A DNA stretch of 41,895 nt from Streptomyces sp. B93 (GTDB taxonomy: Bacteria; Actinomycetota; Actinomycetes; Streptomycetales; Streptomycetaceae): NCBI RefSeq assembly GCF_018070565.1, contig NZ_JAGPXL010000055.1, positions 1 to 41,895 of the forward strand, given 5' to 3'. The notes beneath the pieces were generated by a model. That model was given only the letters and a program-made list of their open reading frames with translations, was not told the origin of the DNA and did no database searches. The translations under genes were made by a program, and so were the position numbers. Every line of letters starts with the position of its first letter. Positions within the stretch are counted from its first letter, which is position 1. Below are positions 40,402-41,895 of this stretch, in pieces.

Positions 40402-41082
40402 GTGTCGGGCGGTGGGTTCGATGAGCGAGTTCACCGAGTCGCCGGAGGGAGCTGGCGGCAGCCGGGCCTCGACCTTGATGCGTGGATCCGGCCCCTGTGC
40501 GCCCTGGTTGTTGCCGGGGTCGCCGCGTATGCCTCATACGTTCACCAGCGGGAGTTCGCGCTGCAGGGCGGAGCGGATGAAGTGAGTGCCTCACTGTGGC
40601 CGCTGTCCGTGGATGGCCTCTTGCTCCTGGCCACGGTCGGCCTGCTGAAGCCCTCGGCGGGCCGCACCCGCCGGGCCCGAGGCGCGATGTGGTCGGCCTT
40701 CCTGCTGGGGATCGCAGTCTCGCTCGCTGCGAATATCGCGGCGGCACCGGCATTGGCGTGGCAGCCGGTACTGGTCGCCGGGTGGCCTCCGGTGGCGTTG
40801 CTGCTGTCGGTGGAACTTCTGATGCACCGGCCGGTTGATCGGACGGATGACCCGGTGGGCCAGGAGGGAGAGGTCCGCAGACGGGTGAAGGGCAAGCGAC
40901 GGCAGCGGGGCGAGGACCCGTTGCTAGTCCGAGCCCAGATGATTGACGCCCGGCATCGGGAACTGCACCAGCGGCCGGTCTCTGCTGAGTCGATACGCAA
41001 GGAACTGCGGATTGGCGCCAAACGATCGAGACAGCTGGTGACGGCCGTGCGCGCCAGGCACAAGGGCAATGCTGGAGGTTGA
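40402..41082 (+). CDS. DUF2637 membrane protein (SpdB-like, mobile-element associated)
   Basis: About 226 residues from a GTG at 40402. The start is uncertain; the frame is open back to ATG 40297 but that overlaps the rnpB terminator. Four membrane helices lie in the N-terminal half, with CALVVAGVAAYASYVHQREFALQ, SLWPLSVDGLLLLATVGLLKP and VAGWPPVALLLSVELLMHRP. The spacing and the SLWPLSVDGLL motif are typical of DUF2637/SpdB proteins of actinomycete integrative and conjugative elements. The C-terminal ~90 residues are basic (RRRVKGKRRQRGEDP) and end in a helix-turn-helix-like stretch (SAESIRKELRIGAKRSRQLV). It suggests a mobile-element relic at this locus. Confidence 0.75.
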   Translation: MSGGGFDERVHRVAGGSWRQPGLDLDAWIRPLCALVVAGVAAYASYVHQREFALQGGADEVSASLWPLSVDGLLLLATVGLLKPSAGRTRRARGAMWSAFLLGIAVSLAANIAAAPALAWQPVLVAGWPPVALLLSVELLMHRPVDRTDDPVGQEGEVRRRVKGKRRQRGEDPLLVRAQMIDARHRELHQRPVSAESIRKELRIGAKRSRQLVTAVRARHKGNAGG

Positions 41083-41084
41083 GT

Positions 41085-41101
41085 GCCCGCCTGTGGCGGG
41101 C
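41085..41101 (+). terminator. Terminator after the DUF2637 gene
   Basis: GCCCGCC (41085-41091) and GGCGGGC (41095-41101) form a 7-bp stem with a TGT loop, starting 3 bp after the stop codon. Confidence 0.7.
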
Positions 41102-41529
41102 CTGCCGCTCGTCGGCCTGGCATGCCCGTGGACAGAGGCTTCTGCGGAGCCGGCGCTCTTCCAGCCTGGGGCAGTCGTGGGGCGGAGCTTCTCGTGCCTG
41201 GCCGGTACGGGCCGCCAGGTAGGTCTCGCTTCCCAGGCGCGACCCTTGGCCCCTCACGGGACCACCACTCAGTGCAATTGATCACCGCTCAGGCAAAAAG
41301 TTGCCCAAGTCGACGTTTGCCCCTTGGAGTTGGAGCGTCTCGAGCGGCGTCTGCTCCTTGCAGTAGGAACGGGACGAAGAGGTAGAGGTGGTCATGGCTT
41401 GGGTGACTAGTCACCTGTAGTTGCTCGTGTGGTGCTTGAGGACCGCCCTCTCGAGCAACGCCAGGTAGCCGGGAACGGTCGCCTCCATTAACCGACCCAT
41501 TCCTCATTCTGAGAGTAGGTGGACACGTA
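41102..41529. other. Non-coding or decayed stretch
   Basis: I find no convincing gene in these ~430 bp. GC content and third-position bias drop relative to the rest of the window. A stretch near 41316-41410 reads as leucine/arginine-rich protein without a start, so it may be a decayed coding fragment. Confidence 0.5.
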
Positions 41530-41784
41530 GTGAGGACCCGTGCAATGGCATCAGTTGAGGTGCGTCTGGCTTCACTGTTGATCACGGCAGCGCTGACTCT
41601 GGTAACCGTGTCGTGCACGAGCGATGACTCTGGCGGCGGCTCGGTTCCGATTGGATCTCAGACGAGTGGGCCTGCTGAGCATCAGCGGCAGGGAGGAGTG
41701 GCCGCACCACTGGCTGTTCTCACTGGACAGGCGGGTCTGACTCTGGCCATCACTTCGGCCGAGAGAGAGGGCCTTGACCCTTGA
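41530..41784 (+). pseudogene. Lipoprotein fragment, probably truncated by an insertion sequence
   Basis: An 84-residue reading frame. The GTG at 41530 has AGGTGG 7-9 bp upstream; ATG 41545 is an alternative. It has a basic N-terminus, a hydrophobic core (LASLLITAALTLVTV) and a lipobox cysteine (TVSC), followed by a Ser/Gly/Asp-rich linker. It therefore encodes an exported lipoprotein. It stops after LTLAITSAEREGLDP at a TGA that coincides with the apparent left end of an IS3-type element, and no folded domain follows the linker. I read it as the 5' part of a larger lipoprotein gene cut by the IS, but a naturally short lipoprotein cannot be excluded. Confidence 0.55.
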
Positions 41785-41895
41785 TCCTGGACACACGAGA
41801 CACTGGATCCTGAGGATCTGAGAACGGACATCTCGTGGTCATGAAGAACTATCCGCCACAGTTCAAAGCGGACGCGGTCGCGCTGTACCAGTCGC
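41782..41895 (+). mobile_element. Left end of an IS3-family element (partial)
   Basis: The last ~110 bp carry TGATCCTGGACACACGAG at the left boundary, then CACTGGATCCTGAGGATC, and the start of an orfA-type transposase at 41841. The inverted repeat could start at 41782 or 41788. The element continues beyond the window, so the right end and target duplication cannot be seen. Confidence 0.65.
41841..41895 (+). CDS. IS3-family transposase OrfA, N-terminal fragment
   Basis: Eighteen residues are visible, MKNYPPQFKADAVALYQS, which is the characteristic start of the HTH_Tnp (transposase_8) domain of IS3-family OrfA. The gene runs off the window edge. In complete elements OrfA binds the inverted repeats and is joined to OrfB by frameshifting. 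Confidence 0.8.
   Translation, partial: MKNYPPQFKADAVALYQS

Noticed and set aside
41289..41618. 109-residue - strand frame near the right end
   Set aside because: No domain, weak codon bias, and it overlaps the signal-peptide region of the + strand lipoprotein.

Overview
This window has very high GC content, strong G/C bias at third codon positions, many GTG starts, chains of genes coupled by GTGA/ATGA overlaps, and an actinobacterial type-A RNase P RNA. It is almost certainly chromosomal DNA of a Streptomyces or close relative. Most of it reads as ordinary chromosome; only the last ~1.6 kb, after rnpB, looks like accessory DNA.

Layout. 29-3431: O-methyltransferase, a fused GT87/PAP2 membrane protein and a small membrane protein. 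3483-6071: divergent FadA5-like thiolase and CYP125-type P450. 6159-6575: secreted lytic transglycosylase. 6914-12865: a five-gene cobalamin-riboswitch operon, read leftwards, made of a toroid surface protein, an SCO2322-like surface protein, and ECF T, A and S components. 12890-16767: MBL hydrolase, aldehyde dehydrogenase, ferredoxin and the regulator KstR, with an orphan TPP riboswitch between the ferredoxin and kstR. 16890-20178: a glycosyltransferase / methyltransferase / toroid operon. 20201-28131: membrane protein, F420-type oxidoreductase, DUF5336 protein, amidase, methyltransferase, MFS exporter and a two-component pair. 28406-31335: MaoC hydratase, Zn-alcohol dehydrogenase and SDR. 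31504-39903: conserved housekeeping and hypothetical genes (Nif3, zinc ribbon, RNase H/phosphatase, KDPG aldolase, YaaA, Uma2, AraC, EamA). 39864-40274: rnpB. 40402-41895: DUF2637 protein, a probably truncated lipoprotein and the left end of an IS3-type element.

Two systems stand out. (1) Sterol side-chain catabolism: CYP125, ferredoxin, alcohol and aldehyde dehydrogenases, hydratase, hydroxyacyl-CoA dehydrogenase, FadA5-like thiolase, F420 oxidoreductase and KstR are scattered over 28 kb among unrelated genes. They are tied together by four KstR-type boxes (TNNAACNNGTTNNA) and by a second 17-bp palindrome (about yCTGAygknCCGTCAgg) present at five places. No ring-degradation enzymes, acyl-CoA dehydrogenases or CoA ligase are in the window. 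(2) Cobalamin uptake: the B12-riboswitch operon pairs an ECF transporter with two membrane-anchored surface proteins that look like the separated alpha (toroid) and beta domains of animal transcobalamin/intrinsic factor. I infer that they form a split extracellular B12-capture device.

Other points: a TPP riboswitch with no thiamine gene behind it that points into the 3' end of kstR; a toroid protein that resembles six-hairpin glycosidases more than prenyltransferases; and rnpB overlapping the 3' end of a DMT transporter gene. All family assignments come from motif recognition by eye; no database search was possible.
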